Source: a virus
Strand: one strand, 5' to 3'
Length of the DNA: 64,000 bases
IMG/VR virus record: IMGVR_UViG_3300035158_000183
Span: 1 to 64,000 of that record
Part shown: one piece after another, positions 55,444 to 63,592 of the stretch
Numbering within the stretch: position 1 is the first letter of the stretch
Layout of the letters: every line of letters begins with the position of its first letter
Translations under genes and position numbers: made by a program
Notes under the pieces: generated by a model
Told to the model about the DNA's origin: nothing
The model's database searches: none
What the model saw: the letters and a program-made list of their open reading frames with translations, nothing else

Positions 55444-57441
55444 ATGCACAACAAAATGAAGCACGGGGTTGTCACTCCGAATAGGCGAGCCAATGTACCC
55501 GCCAGGGTGGTAAATGTGCACTCGCGTAGGAGAATGGCCAACACTCGCATCAAACTAGATAAGCTACTGCGATCTGCCCGCCCTAAGATATGCATCAAGC
55601 GGCGCCTGGGTGGCATAGGCGATGTGCTTATGACCACACCCCTCACCAAGGCCATTAAGACACTGATACCCCACTGCCATCTGGTGTATGCCACCGACCT
55701 CGAGTACTCTCAGGGTGCTCTAGCGGATATCATCAACCACAACCCATATGTGGACGAGCTTATACCCTTCAACCGGATCCAGGAGAGCGAATATGACTAC
55801 TCTGTCGACGTCACAGCTACGGGGCTGCGGAGAGAGAAGTCAGGCGTTACACCTCCTAACCGGATTGATATGTTCGCTGAGGAGGTAGGTGTAGATATAT
55901 CAGCCGACCCACTGCCTATCTATGTGGTGCAACAGGAGGAACGAGAACGAGCTAAAGCTGAACTCAGGGAGTTAGTCGAGCTGCGCAGGGGACAGAAGCT
56001 CATTGCTATACAGGCTAAAAGCAATGACGCAAGGAGGACATGGCCCTTAGACCACATGGCCCGGCTTCTAACACTCCTAAGCGCCGAAGAACGGATCCAG
56101 ACCCTATTCTTTGACTGGGGCGACACAACTAGTAGATGGTCACCACCTCCAGGAGGACGTGTACATTTCCTGTTCAACAGGAATCTGGCTGATGTGGCTG
56201 CCCTAATGGAGCAGTGTGATCTAGTCGTCTGTCCTGACAGTGCTCTTCTCCACCTAGCCGGAGCCCTACAGAAGAAGATTGTGGCTATATTCGGGCCAAT
56301 CCCACCTGTCAGCAGGATGAATTACTACAGTAACAGCACAGCTGTAGCGCGCCAGCTACCCTGCCAGCCCTGCTGGTACAGTCCCAGGTGTACCAGAAGT
56401 GGTGCCGCTAAGCTAGAGTGCTTGACCGGTATCTCGCCCGAGTCAGTCCTACAGGCTGTCAAGGAACGTCTGGCTACACCTCTCACAACGGTCAAGAGCA
56501 TCATCTATGGCGCCGAGCTGACCGACAAGGGCCAGGACCCCATAATCCTCGTCAAAAGGACCACAGACGGCCTAGGAGACCTCCTGATGACCACTCCAGC
56601 CCTGGCAGCTCTCAAGAACCAGTACCCTGGTAAGCAGCTCCATGTGGCTTGCCAGAGGAAGTTGTGGCCGGTCCTCCAGAACAACCCCGACGTCGATAAG
56701 ATTATAGATATAACAGAAAATATCAACAAGAACCGGTACCACATGATAATCGATATATCTACTCCGTGCGCACGCTATGAGGCGACAAGGGTCTCGGCTG
56801 GCAAGCCAGTCCAAAAAAGCAGAGTAGAGATATTTGCCGAGGCTACTGGAGTACGCGATACCATCCGAGGACTTACTCCTATATACCATGTCACCAAAGA
56901 TGAGACAGCCTGGGCGCAAGAGTTTATGGAGAGGGCTGACCTCAGCAGCGGCAAACCCCGAGTTGGCGTAGCCCTAAGAAGCGCCGAGATGTATAGGAAC
57001 TGGCCTGAAGATCGCTACCAGCGGCTATTCGACCTGGTACAGGAACACATGGACATAGTGATTTTAGACCACTCCAGAGAACACATGTTCAAGGATATAG
57101 TGGACGCCTGCGGCTTCCCACTGCGGAAAGCCATCGCTATATTGTCACAATGTGATGGGCTCATAACAGTCGACACTAGCCTCCTCCACTTCGGAGCGGC
57201 GCTCAAGGTTCCGACCATAGCCTTATTCGGACCTATAGACTATCGCCCACGCTGTAAGGCATACAAAAATGTTACTGTGGTACAATCAGATTTAGACTGT
57301 ATACCATGCTGGCGGAACAGCCGCATGCCCTGTAAGACTACAGGAATAGTAAGAGGATATTCCAAATGTCTGGAAGCTGTATCGGCTGGCCATATAGCTC
57401 GAATAGCAATCCAGAAGTTCGCAGGAGAACACGATGGCTGA
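55444..57441 (+). CDS. Tandem GT9 (heptosyltransferase-like) double-domain protein
   Basis: A 665-residue protein with two complete glycosyltransferase family 9-like domains. Domain 1 (about 45-345): KRRLGGIGDVLMTTPLTKAI, then DLVVCPDSALLHLAGAL and FGPIPPVSR. Domain 2 (about 365-660): KRTTDGLGDLLMTTPALAAL, then DGLITVDTSLLHFGAAL and FGPIDYRPR. Each has a CxPCW cysteine group after the active site. GT9 enzymes move heptose from ADP-heptose onto lipopolysaccharide. One ATG at 55444 is used; a later ATG with AGGAG (55534) is too close. It may alter the host surface or decorate the virion. Confidence 0.8.
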   Translation: MHNKMKHGVVTPNRRANVPARVVNVHSRRRMANTRIKLDKLLRSARPKICIKRRLGGIGDVLMTTPLTKAIKTLIPHCHLVYATDLEYSQGALADIINHNPYVDELIPFNRIQESEYDYSVDVTATGLRREKSGVTPPNRIDMFAEEVGVDISADPLPIYVVQQEERERAKAELRELVELRRGQKLIAIQAKSNDARRTWPLDHMARLLTLLSAEERIQTLFFDWGDTTSRWSPPPGGRVHFLFNRNLADVAALMEQCDLVVCPDSALLHLAGALQKKIVAIFGPIPPVSRMNYYSNSTAVARQLPCQPCWYSPRCTRSGAAKLECLTGISPESVLQAVKERLATPLTTVKSIIYGAELTDKGQDPIILVKRTTDGLGDLLMTTPALAALKNQYPGKQLHVACQRKLWPVLQNNPDVDKIIDITENINKNRYHMIIDISTPCARYEATRVSAGKPVQKSRVEIFAEATGVRDTIRGLTPIYHVTKDETAWAQEFMERADLSSGKPRVGVALRSAEMYRNWPEDRYQRLFDLVQEHMDIVILDHSREHMFKDIVDACGFPLRKAIAILSQCDGLITVDTSLLHFGAALKVPTIALFGPIDYRPRCKAYKNVTVVQSDLDCIPCWRNSRMPCKTTGIVRGYSKCLEAVSAGHIARIAIQKFAGEHDG

Positions 57442-58360
57442 GGCTCTACATGTTACCGGCGGGGGTGGACTGGGGGACCTGATATACCACTACTTCTGCA
57501 AGCGTAAGTGGCAGCTGGTCGCACCCATAAAGAAGGCTCATCCGGAGATCAGGATAGTAGGAGTACTGACATGTCATGCTTCTCCAGCTCCCGAACTCAT
57601 TGAGCTAAATCCCCATATTGATGTGGTGGTCACCCATCCGTGGTACCCGCCCAAGCATGCACGCGAACAGATGTGGAGAGAAGTACTCAAAACCGAGGAC
57701 ATCAACACATTTGCCGGTAAGCACAAAATCAAGCCAGACGGGCAGAAACTGTACCTATCCAAGCATGAACAGGGTGTGTACCAGAATCTGGCAGGGAAGC
57801 CCTATATCCTTATGCATCCATTCGCTGGGCTGCCCCATCGGGGCTGCTTGCCCCACCCCAAGGATGGCGAGTATCGCTGCTTCCCCGACTATAAATACAT
57901 CGAGCTTGCCAGGCGCCTAAATGACCAGGGCTTCAACGTAGTTATAGTAGGCTACTCCGAGAAGGCTCGTGGAGGAGCCGCTCGTATTCATGAAAACTTT
58001 CTCGATGTCGATGAACCACCTGGAATTGTTAACTTAATTGACAAGGCTTCTTTACGCTTGAGTGTACAGCTAGCCCGAGGAGCACGTGGCTTCATAGGCA
58101 GTCATAGCAGCATGCTCGCTGCTGCCTGGACCAACCATGTGCCTTCCGTGTTTTTCTATCCCAATGTGGACGACCATGGGAATAAGCGTACCATCAAGAC
58201 ACATGGGGGAGAGACAGGTACATGGCAACTTGAGAAGCCTTACCACTATGGGTTCGAGCTATCACCAAAACAGTTTCTCGACCTGGAGGTTGACGAAGTT
58301 GTAGACCAACTACACACTAATATGGAGGCTAAGCATGGCCAGAAAAAACATTCTGTTTAA
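57434..58360 (+). CDS. GT9-like glycosyltransferase (308 aa)
   Basis: Overlaps the preceding gene by eight bases. VTGGGGLGDLIYHYF (7-21) gives the N-terminal GT9/GT-B signature, LMHPFAGLPHRGC and ARGFIGSHSSMLAAAW the C-terminal nucleotide-sugar site. More divergent than the domains before it. With those, three GT9-like domains lie in a row. The sugar donor is not fixed by sequence. Confidence 0.65.
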   Translation: MAEALHVTGGGGLGDLIYHYFCKRKWQLVAPIKKAHPEIRIVGVLTCHASPAPELIELNPHIDVVVTHPWYPPKHAREQMWREVLKTEDINTFAGKHKIKPDGQKLYLSKHEQGVYQNLAGKPYILMHPFAGLPHRGCLPHPKDGEYRCFPDYKYIELARRLNDQGFNVVIVGYSEKARGGAARIHENFLDVDEPPGIVNLIDKASLRLSVQLARGARGFIGSHSSMLAAAWTNHVPSVFFYPNVDDHGNKRTIKTHGGETGTWQLEKPYHYGFELSPKQFLDLEVDEVVDQLHTNMEAKHGQKKHSV

Positions 58361-59966
58361 TACCACCAGGGGATGGAACCCAGGTGACCAGTTTATTATG
58401 ATGGGTGTCCTGCGCCTAATGCGGTACCTAGAGTTTAATAAGATCATCTATAACCGCCATCCCAACGTCTGGGGCAAGGGCGCTGACAACAGCTTCAAGA
58501 TCGACACTGTCAAGTACGAGCACGAGGACTTCAAGGAGCGGGTCCGGCACAACGCCAAGGGTATTATCGATTACTACATTGCTGCCGGCACCCCAGAGTG
58601 GGATAGCCAGGGCATATTCCCATTGTTCGACCAGCTGATTGCCAACAAGATTCGGTGTTCCTGGATAGGTATAGGGTGCGGGCTCAAGTTGTCAGATCAC
58701 ATCAAGGAACTGTTCAAGCGTACAGATGTTATCACCACTAGGGACCAAGGGGCCTTTAACCTCACTGAAGCCTATAAGCCGATGCGCCTACCCTGCCCTG
58801 CATTCTTCGTGGGCCGCAGGCCAAAGATACGCAAGAACAGCGACAGCCCAGTGGTAGGACTCGTCTATATGTCCGACTGCACAGGGGCTAACCGTATACA
58901 TCCACAGACTAAGCCGGAACTGATTCAGCAGTACACCAAGGCACTTAAGGCCTTTCCTAATGCTGTAGTCATTTGCCACTACATCGACGAGGCCCTTGAG
59001 GCCAGGCGCCTGTGGCCTCAGGCTAATATCTATTACAGTTACAATGCAGATGACTTTGAGCAGTTCTTTGACCTGTGTGATATGACCATAGGGCCAAGAC
59101 TCCATGGAGCTATATTCGGTGCCAGCCTAGGGGCACCTGGGTTTATCGTACTAGACAACCACTCCAGCGACCAGGGCCGAAGACGTGGAGGATCTGAGCC
59201 ACTGGGCATTCAGCCCTTCAATGAAGATCCATCCAACGATATTGTCAAGTTTATTAATGGAGTAGATATTGAGACCGAATCCCGCAGGCTCAGGTATCAT
59301 CGATACCTCACTGAGATCAAGTACATGAACCAGATGTGCAATAGGATGACGCAGGTATTTGGAGACCGGTTCCCAGATTGCAAGAGTTTCCTGGGTGAGA
59401 TGCCTTACTATGCTCCCAAGGGCAACGTACCAGCTCTATACGCCCGTAACTACTATCAATTCTATCGAGTCCTGGGTCAGGACGAGAAGCCAAGAAGCAT
59501 CCTGGAGATAGGTACCCGATATGGGTACTCTCTGATCTCTATGGTACTAGGTGGTATCGACACCGTAGAGCATGTAGTATGCCTGGATAACCAGAGCTAC
59601 GGCAATACATTTGACCTGCCCTCCCAACAGGTTGCTGAGAAAAATCTCCGGGCAGTGGGCTACAAAGGTAAAGCTGAGTTCTATGTCGACAACAGCCGAA
59701 ACCTCAGAGAGCACATATCCGAGGACCGACAATTTGACATAGTACACGTGGACGGTGACCACACCTATGGCGGAGCGAAGAAGAATATGCATCTAGCCTG
59801 GCCTAATGTACGACCTGGTGGTATCATGATTGTTGATGATATCGATAACAAAAGCGTATGGAAAGCAGTCGAGGAATGTATCGATGAGCTTGGGGTCGAC
59901 GATGATAACGTAGATTTCATGGGCTCCAAACACGGCCTCGTCATTATTAGGAAAGCATACCATTGA
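58335..59966 (+). CDS. Polysaccharide pyruvyltransferase-like / methyltransferase fusion
   Basis: A 543-residue protein of two parts. The first (about 1-330) has FNTTRGWNPGDQFIMMGVLR, CSWIGIGCGLKL, TTRDQGAFNL and DMTIGPRLHGAIFGASLGAP, the pattern of polysaccharide pyruvyltransferases, which add ketal-linked pyruvate to sugars. The second (about 370-543) is a class I SAM methyltransferase (SILEIGTRYGYSLISM near 387, DIVHVDGDHTYGGAKKN, GGIMIVDDI) of the Methyltransf_24 kind. The fusion would modify a glycan twice. Its stop is overlapped by the next gene's TTG. Confidence 0.78.
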   Translation: MARKNILFNTTRGWNPGDQFIMMGVLRLMRYLEFNKIIYNRHPNVWGKGADNSFKIDTVKYEHEDFKERVRHNAKGIIDYYIAAGTPEWDSQGIFPLFDQLIANKIRCSWIGIGCGLKLSDHIKELFKRTDVITTRDQGAFNLTEAYKPMRLPCPAFFVGRRPKIRKNSDSPVVGLVYMSDCTGANRIHPQTKPELIQQYTKALKAFPNAVVICHYIDEALEARRLWPQANIYYSYNADDFEQFFDLCDMTIGPRLHGAIFGASLGAPGFIVLDNHSSDQGRRRGGSEPLGIQPFNEDPSNDIVKFINGVDIETESRRLRYHRYLTEIKYMNQMCNRMTQVFGDRFPDCKSFLGEMPYYAPKGNVPALYARNYYQFYRVLGQDEKPRSILEIGTRYGYSLISMVLGGIDTVEHVVCLDNQSYGNTFDLPSQQVAEKNLRAVGYKGKAEFYVDNSRNLREHISEDRQFDIVHVDGDHTYGGAKKNMHLAWPNVRPGGIMIVDDIDNKSVWKAVEECIDELGVDDDNVDFMGSKHGLVIIRKAYH

Positions 59967-60796
59967 ATGAGATACCTCGTACCATTGTCGTATACACCAT
60001 CCAACACACCGGCACCAACTTTGTGTGGGGCGGCCTAGTTATACCTGCCGCTCGAGAAGCAGGAGTGGTAGCACACCATCGTGGCATGCACCACGAACTT
60101 AAGGACCACCCGTCCTTAGTGGCCGGTATAGATGAGTGGATCCAGCAGGCTGTCTTGCCGTCTCTGCGACGCAAAACTGCTCTGAAACACATGGATATCG
60201 CTGCAGTATCATTCCATAACGGAAGTGCTAATGAGATGTTCTGTCAGGCACTAGAGCAGGACCCCAATCCAACAGCTCGAGTGATCATACCAATGCGTGA
60301 CCCTCTACTATCCGTACTGTCAGAGCTAAGGCGAGGCTCTGGTCTGTGGCGGTGGAAAGATGGGTCCTTCACAAGCTTGAAGGCCTCCGGAACCTTGGCA
60401 GAGCGGCTAGAGAACCATAAGCACCGTCGGCATAACATTATAGACCGAATCTCACGCTTCAAGCAGCTGCTGTCCTTCAAGGACCGCTGTTGTATATTCC
60501 CAATCGACACACCAGATTTAGCAGACGCCAGCTACCGCATGCAGCAGTGCCGGGATGCCCTGAATTCCTGTGGGCTCCAGGCAGGGAGTGCCTTAGATAG
60601 GTTTGTGGCTAATTGGCAACCCATAGCTGCAACCAAAGCACACATTGATGGCAACTCTATCAAGACTGCCATTATAGAGAATGACACTGAGACTGTGAAA
60701 GAGACACTATCTGTGGAGTTTGAGCATCTACATAAGGATGATATACTCAAGAAACAGCTAGAAGATGTGGGATATCAAGATCTATTATGGTTTTAA
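59963..60796 (+). CDS. Sulfotransferase-like P-loop protein, TTG start (277 aa)
   Basis: The only start that covers the first strand is TTG 59963, overlapping the upstream TGA, with TTAGGAAAG before it. VVYTIQHTGTNFVWGG (9-24) is a PAPS-binding-like loop and VIIPMRDPLLSVLSELRRG (about 108-126) matches the 3'-phosphate loop of sulfotransferases. A helical C-terminus follows. It may sulfate a surface sugar, fitting its neighbours. The first loop is divergent, so activity is uncertain. Confidence 0.55.
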   Translation: MNEIPRTIVVYTIQHTGTNFVWGGLVIPAAREAGVVAHHRGMHHELKDHPSLVAGIDEWIQQAVLPSLRRKTALKHMDIAAVSFHNGSANEMFCQALEQDPNPTARVIIPMRDPLLSVLSELRRGSGLWRWKDGSFTSLKASGTLAERLENHKHRRHNIIDRISRFKQLLSFKDRCCIFPIDTPDLADASYRMQQCRDALNSCGLQAGSALDRFVANWQPIAATKAHIDGNSIKTAIIENDTETVKETLSVEFEHLHKDDILKKQLEDVGYQDLLWF

Positions 60797-61491
60797 CCAA
60801 ATCCAAAGAATACGTCCAGAGATTCAGTATGTGCGACTGTATAACACTGCACAGGAAGAACCTGCCTAATGTATACACAGCTCATGGTGCTGGGCTAGAG
60901 CTATTCCTGAAGAGGCTGTGGCCGGGGCGGAAGTGGTACATGCCATATGTGAATAAGCTTGATGATGAGACTCTGCGCCAGCTCAGACCTGTTGCTTACA
61001 CCATACCTAAGAATGTAGACACATTCATATGGTCCACCTTTCATGATGGTGTCAGTAGCTACTGGGACCTAGGGGATGGGGTTAGGTATGCTTACCGGTC
61101 TCGTGGGTCTAAACTCAAGAAACTCGGAATTGCCAAACACGTCCCTGCCCCTCCGGAGAGTGAGTTGCGACAGCAGGTAATTGAACTAGACCAGAAAGTC
61201 ACCAAGATGTGGGGCTCAGATTTGGTTAAGATACTATTGCTATACGACAACTCACGCTGTACACGAGAAGCCACCAAGGACCGCCTGGACAGATTCACAG
61301 CTATAGCCAAGGAAGTACTGGACTGGCCGGTAGTACAAGTCCAGGTAACCGAGAATGACCCACCTGGCCCAGGCCAACCCGGCATGACCGGCACTAAGTG
61401 GCTGGGCTGGGACCACTACTCCAAAGAGACCAGCGATAAAATGTGTAGCGATATCATCCAGATAGAGCAAAATGCTAGGAGAGAGGTATAA
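60787..61491 (+). CDS. Hypothetical protein (234 aa)
   Basis: Overlaps the preceding gene by ten bases. RFSMCDCITLHRKNLPNVY at the start and WYMPYVNKLDDETLRQLRP follow; a helical middle (ELRQQVIELDQKVTKMWG), and then KILLLYDNSRCTREATKD. No family recognised. Its operon position suggests a link to glycan or surface functions. Confidence 0.55.
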   Translation: MVLTKSKEYVQRFSMCDCITLHRKNLPNVYTAHGAGLELFLKRLWPGRKWYMPYVNKLDDETLRQLRPVAYTIPKNVDTFIWSTFHDGVSSYWDLGDGVRYAYRSRGSKLKKLGIAKHVPAPPESELRQQVIELDQKVTKMWGSDLVKILLLYDNSRCTREATKDRLDRFTAIAKEVLDWPVVQVQVTENDPPGPGQPGMTGTKWLGWDHYSKETSDKMCSDIIQIEQNARREV

Positions 61492-61492
61492 T

Positions 61493-61705
61493 ATGACACT
61501 ATCAGCATCCGAGAGAGCCCGTCTGGTGGCCGCAGAGGAGACCATAGCTGACCTGGCTCAGCTTGTGAAGGGCGCAGGCAGCAAGAACCAGCTCAATAGA
61601 CTATTGATACTAGCCCAGGAGCAGTGCCGACAGCTTAGTTCTATTGTGGAGACTCTGGAGACTCAGGTCCAGGAGCTTCTGGAACTGGCTCGGAAGCTTC
61701 AGTAA
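61493..61705 (+). CDS. Coiled-coil protein (70 aa)
   Basis: ATG 61493 follows GGAGAGAGGTATAAT. Almost entirely a coiled coil (AEETIADLAQLVKGAG, then SSIVETLETQVQELLELARK). It ends the plus-strand block and overlaps the opposite gene tail-to-tail by 65 bases. Confidence 0.6.
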   Translation: MTLSASERARLVAAEETIADLAQLVKGAGSKNQLNRLLILAQEQCRQLSSIVETLETQVQELLELARKLQ

Positions 61706-61847
61706 GCTCCTCATCCTCTTCCCCCACAATAATAATATCAGGCTGCGGTTCGGTAGGGATTACCCTAGGCTTAGGCCGAGGACGCTTCTTCCGAGGCTTA
61801 GGTGGTGGGTAACGTGTGCCCAGGACGCCATCGTAAAAAACAGCCAT
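61641..61847 (-). CDS. Pro-rich basic/acidic protein, minus strand (68 aa)
   Basis: Starts one base after the stop of the gene at 61849-62163 (minus) and ends within the plus-strand gene at 61493. A hydrophobic start (MAVFYDGVLG) is followed by a Pro/Lys/Arg stretch (PPPKPRKKRPRPKPR) and an acidic Pro/Glu tail. Low-complexity composition makes it look disordered. It has no strong ribosome binding site, so coupling to the upstream gene is likely. Function unknown. Confidence 0.45.
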   Translation of the reverse strand: MAVFYDGVLGTRYPPPKPRKKRPRPKPRVIPTEPQPDIIIVGEEDEELTEASEPVPEAPGPESPESPQ

Positions 61848-61848
61848 A

Positions 61849-62163
61849 TTAACAGTCTATAATACTTTCGTCATCTAGCTCTGTCTTGGCGTAGTTATAC
61901 AAGGCCTTGATGAGGTTCATGTCAGCAGCGTCCAGAACAACAGTTCCTATTGCAAGATCATACCCATCGGAGTTAATACTAAAGCTCAAGCTCTCGCTCT
62001 CCAGTGAGTTCTTACCTGCATTACACTTAGCCTGATCCGGATATACTGCTATAGTAAAGATACATTTCTTGTCTGCCCACGATATCCTCACAAGGTCAAT
62101 CTTATGATAGGCCTCGGCGTGGGTCACTCCATGCGCATCTTCTACTGATCTCTTGAATCCCAT
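61849..62163 (-). CDS. Hypothetical protein, minus strand (104 aa)
   Basis: AAGGAGATATT precedes its start on the minus strand. HGVTHAEAYHKIDLVRISWADK, a DLAIGTVVLDAADMNLIKALYNYAKTELDDES-type end (given in part), and size match the next gene (62173), so these are tandem paralogues. The shared pattern is a beta-barrel-like start with a C-terminal helix ending in ELDDE. Possibly a small virion protein, since the neighbour to the right is probably structural. Confidence 0.65.
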   Translation of the reverse strand: MGFKRSVEDAHGVTHAEAYHKIDLVRISWADKKCIFTIAVYPDQAKCNAGKNSLESESLSFSINSDGYDLAIGTVVLDAADMNLIKALYNYAKTELDDESIIDC

Positions 62164-62172
62164 AATATCTCC

Positions 62173-62499
62173 TTATACATTTACTATGTCTTCGTCATCC
62201 AGCTCAGCCTTGACGAAATCGTACAGAAGCTTAATATGATTGGTGTCTACAGGATCTACCTGGGATGTCCCTATTGTCGCTGTATAGTCAGCAGGCTTGA
62301 CCATGTGGACATATATGCCCACCGGTGCCTCGTCTGCTTCCCTGGCTGCCTGGTCGTGGAATACGAATACCTTGACCCTACATCTCTGCTTGCCAGCCTT
62401 CTCGCTGATGTGCCGTACATCTCGCACTACACCAATCTTATGATAAGCGTTGGGATGTACAGTCTCATCGGCGTCAGTGTACGAAAGTTTGAATGCCAT
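62173..62499 (-). CDS. Hypothetical protein, tandem paralogue, minus strand (108 aa)
   Basis: The start at 62499 (MAFKLSYTDADET) has AAGGAGGAGTCTA ahead of it; a longer form from 62556 is unlikely. NAYHKIGVVRDVRH aligns with EAYHKIDLVRISW of its neighbour, and LLYDFVKAELDDED with LYNYAKTELDDES. Duplication is therefore the likely origin. Function unknown. Confidence 0.65.
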   Translation of the reverse strand: MAFKLSYTDADETVHPNAYHKIGVVRDVRHISEKAGKQRCRVKVFVFHDQAAREADEAPVGIYVHMVKPADYTATIGTSQVDPVDTNHIKLLYDFVKAELDDEDIVNV

Positions 62500-63592
62500 T
62501 AGACTCCTCCTTGTCTCGCGGAGTATTTCTCCAGAAATTATTCTCGATACTCTCATCCAAGGTTATGGGTGAAGAATCGAGGTCATTACCGCACTCGAAC
62601 CCGCAGGGTTCTTCTTGCCAATTAATTCTATTCTTTTCCGCATCTTCGATCAACTTAGCTCTGAAGCTAGATGAGTGCCTGCACGCTCTACAGTGAGCTT
62701 CTACTACTGGCGCCTGTAACCTAGCGCAAGGCCAGCTTCTACCCTCACGACTAATGGGACGAGTAATATCACGGCTGAACTTAGCTAATGCACTGAAATC
62801 CTTAGCTAAAAACTTATCCCATACATACTCGGCGTCACCCCAGAGATTAGACTTCTTCTGCTCTGGGTAACTACGCTTCAGGTCTGATCTGATAGCCGAG
62901 GCAGCGGCCAAGAAGTTGCCTTCTCCCAAAAACTGCTGAATTCCCAATAGGGTACCCTCGGGATATGAGATGAGGTCATCAAACAGTACGTAGTGGACTG
63001 GAATCTCCGGATGCTTCTTAAGCCAAGCTGCAGCCATGACAGTAGTCTGGATAAACATCTTGGGACTGTGTACTACTTTATCCTGATACAAGTCTATAGA
63101 CTCTCCATTGAGCTTCTTGTACTTCTCATTACGGCGGAGGCGCTCCTGCGACTTAGCAACAGATCTGGGATGCCGCAACATGAAGACGATCTTATCGATA
63201 TAGCGTGGATCTGACTGGGCCAGGCCGCCTGATACTATCTTACAAACTGTAAGATTCCTCTTCGACTCAGCTTCCAATTGCTTAAGCTGGTCTTCCCGGT
63301 TCGGGCGGAACTGCACACCCCTTACTGTGAATGGGCACTCCCAGAAACCTGTAGGATTCAGATCTTTGGCAATCTCGACCTCTTCTAAAGCTTTAGGATT
63401 TGTCTTCCTATAGATATACATCCGATAAGCGTAGTGCTCATCCGACTCGTCGAGACCTTGCTCTAGCTCAAATCGTGACCGGCGCTCTTGGGGAAACTTC
63501 CCACCCAAGATACGTTCTTCCCCTAATGCTATGCTATGGCAGAGCATAGCTAAAGACGTACCTGATCTAGGACACCCAGAAATTACTATCAT
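62474..63592 (-). CDS. Sulfotransferase-family P-loop protein, minus strand (372 aa)
   Basis: ATG at 63592 overlaps the stop of the gene to its right (ATGA); a GTG at 63616 is possible. MIVISGCPRSGTSLAM (1-16) is the PAPS-binding loop of sulfotransferases and IVFMLRHPRSVAKSQERL the 3'-phosphate site. A cysteine cluster (AHCRACRH and CGFECG) near the C-terminus could bind zinc. It is the second sulfotransferase-like gene within 3 kb, on the opposite strand from the first. Target unknown. Confidence 0.72.
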   Translation of the reverse strand: MIVISGCPRSGTSLAMLCHSIALGEERILGGKFPQERRSRFELEQGLDESDEHYAYRMYIYRKTNPKALEEVEIAKDLNPTGFWECPFTVRGVQFRPNREDQLKQLEAESKRNLTVCKIVSGGLAQSDPRYIDKIVFMLRHPRSVAKSQERLRRNEKYKKLNGESIDLYQDKVVHSPKMFIQTTVMAAAWLKKHPEIPVHYVLFDDLISYPEGTLLGIQQFLGEGNFLAAASAIRSDLKRSYPEQKKSNLWGDAEYVWDKFLAKDFSALAKFSRDITRPISREGRSWPCARLQAPVVEAHCRACRHSSSFRAKLIEDAEKNRINWQEEPCGFECGNDLDSSPITLDESIENNFWRNTPRDKEESNGIQTFVH

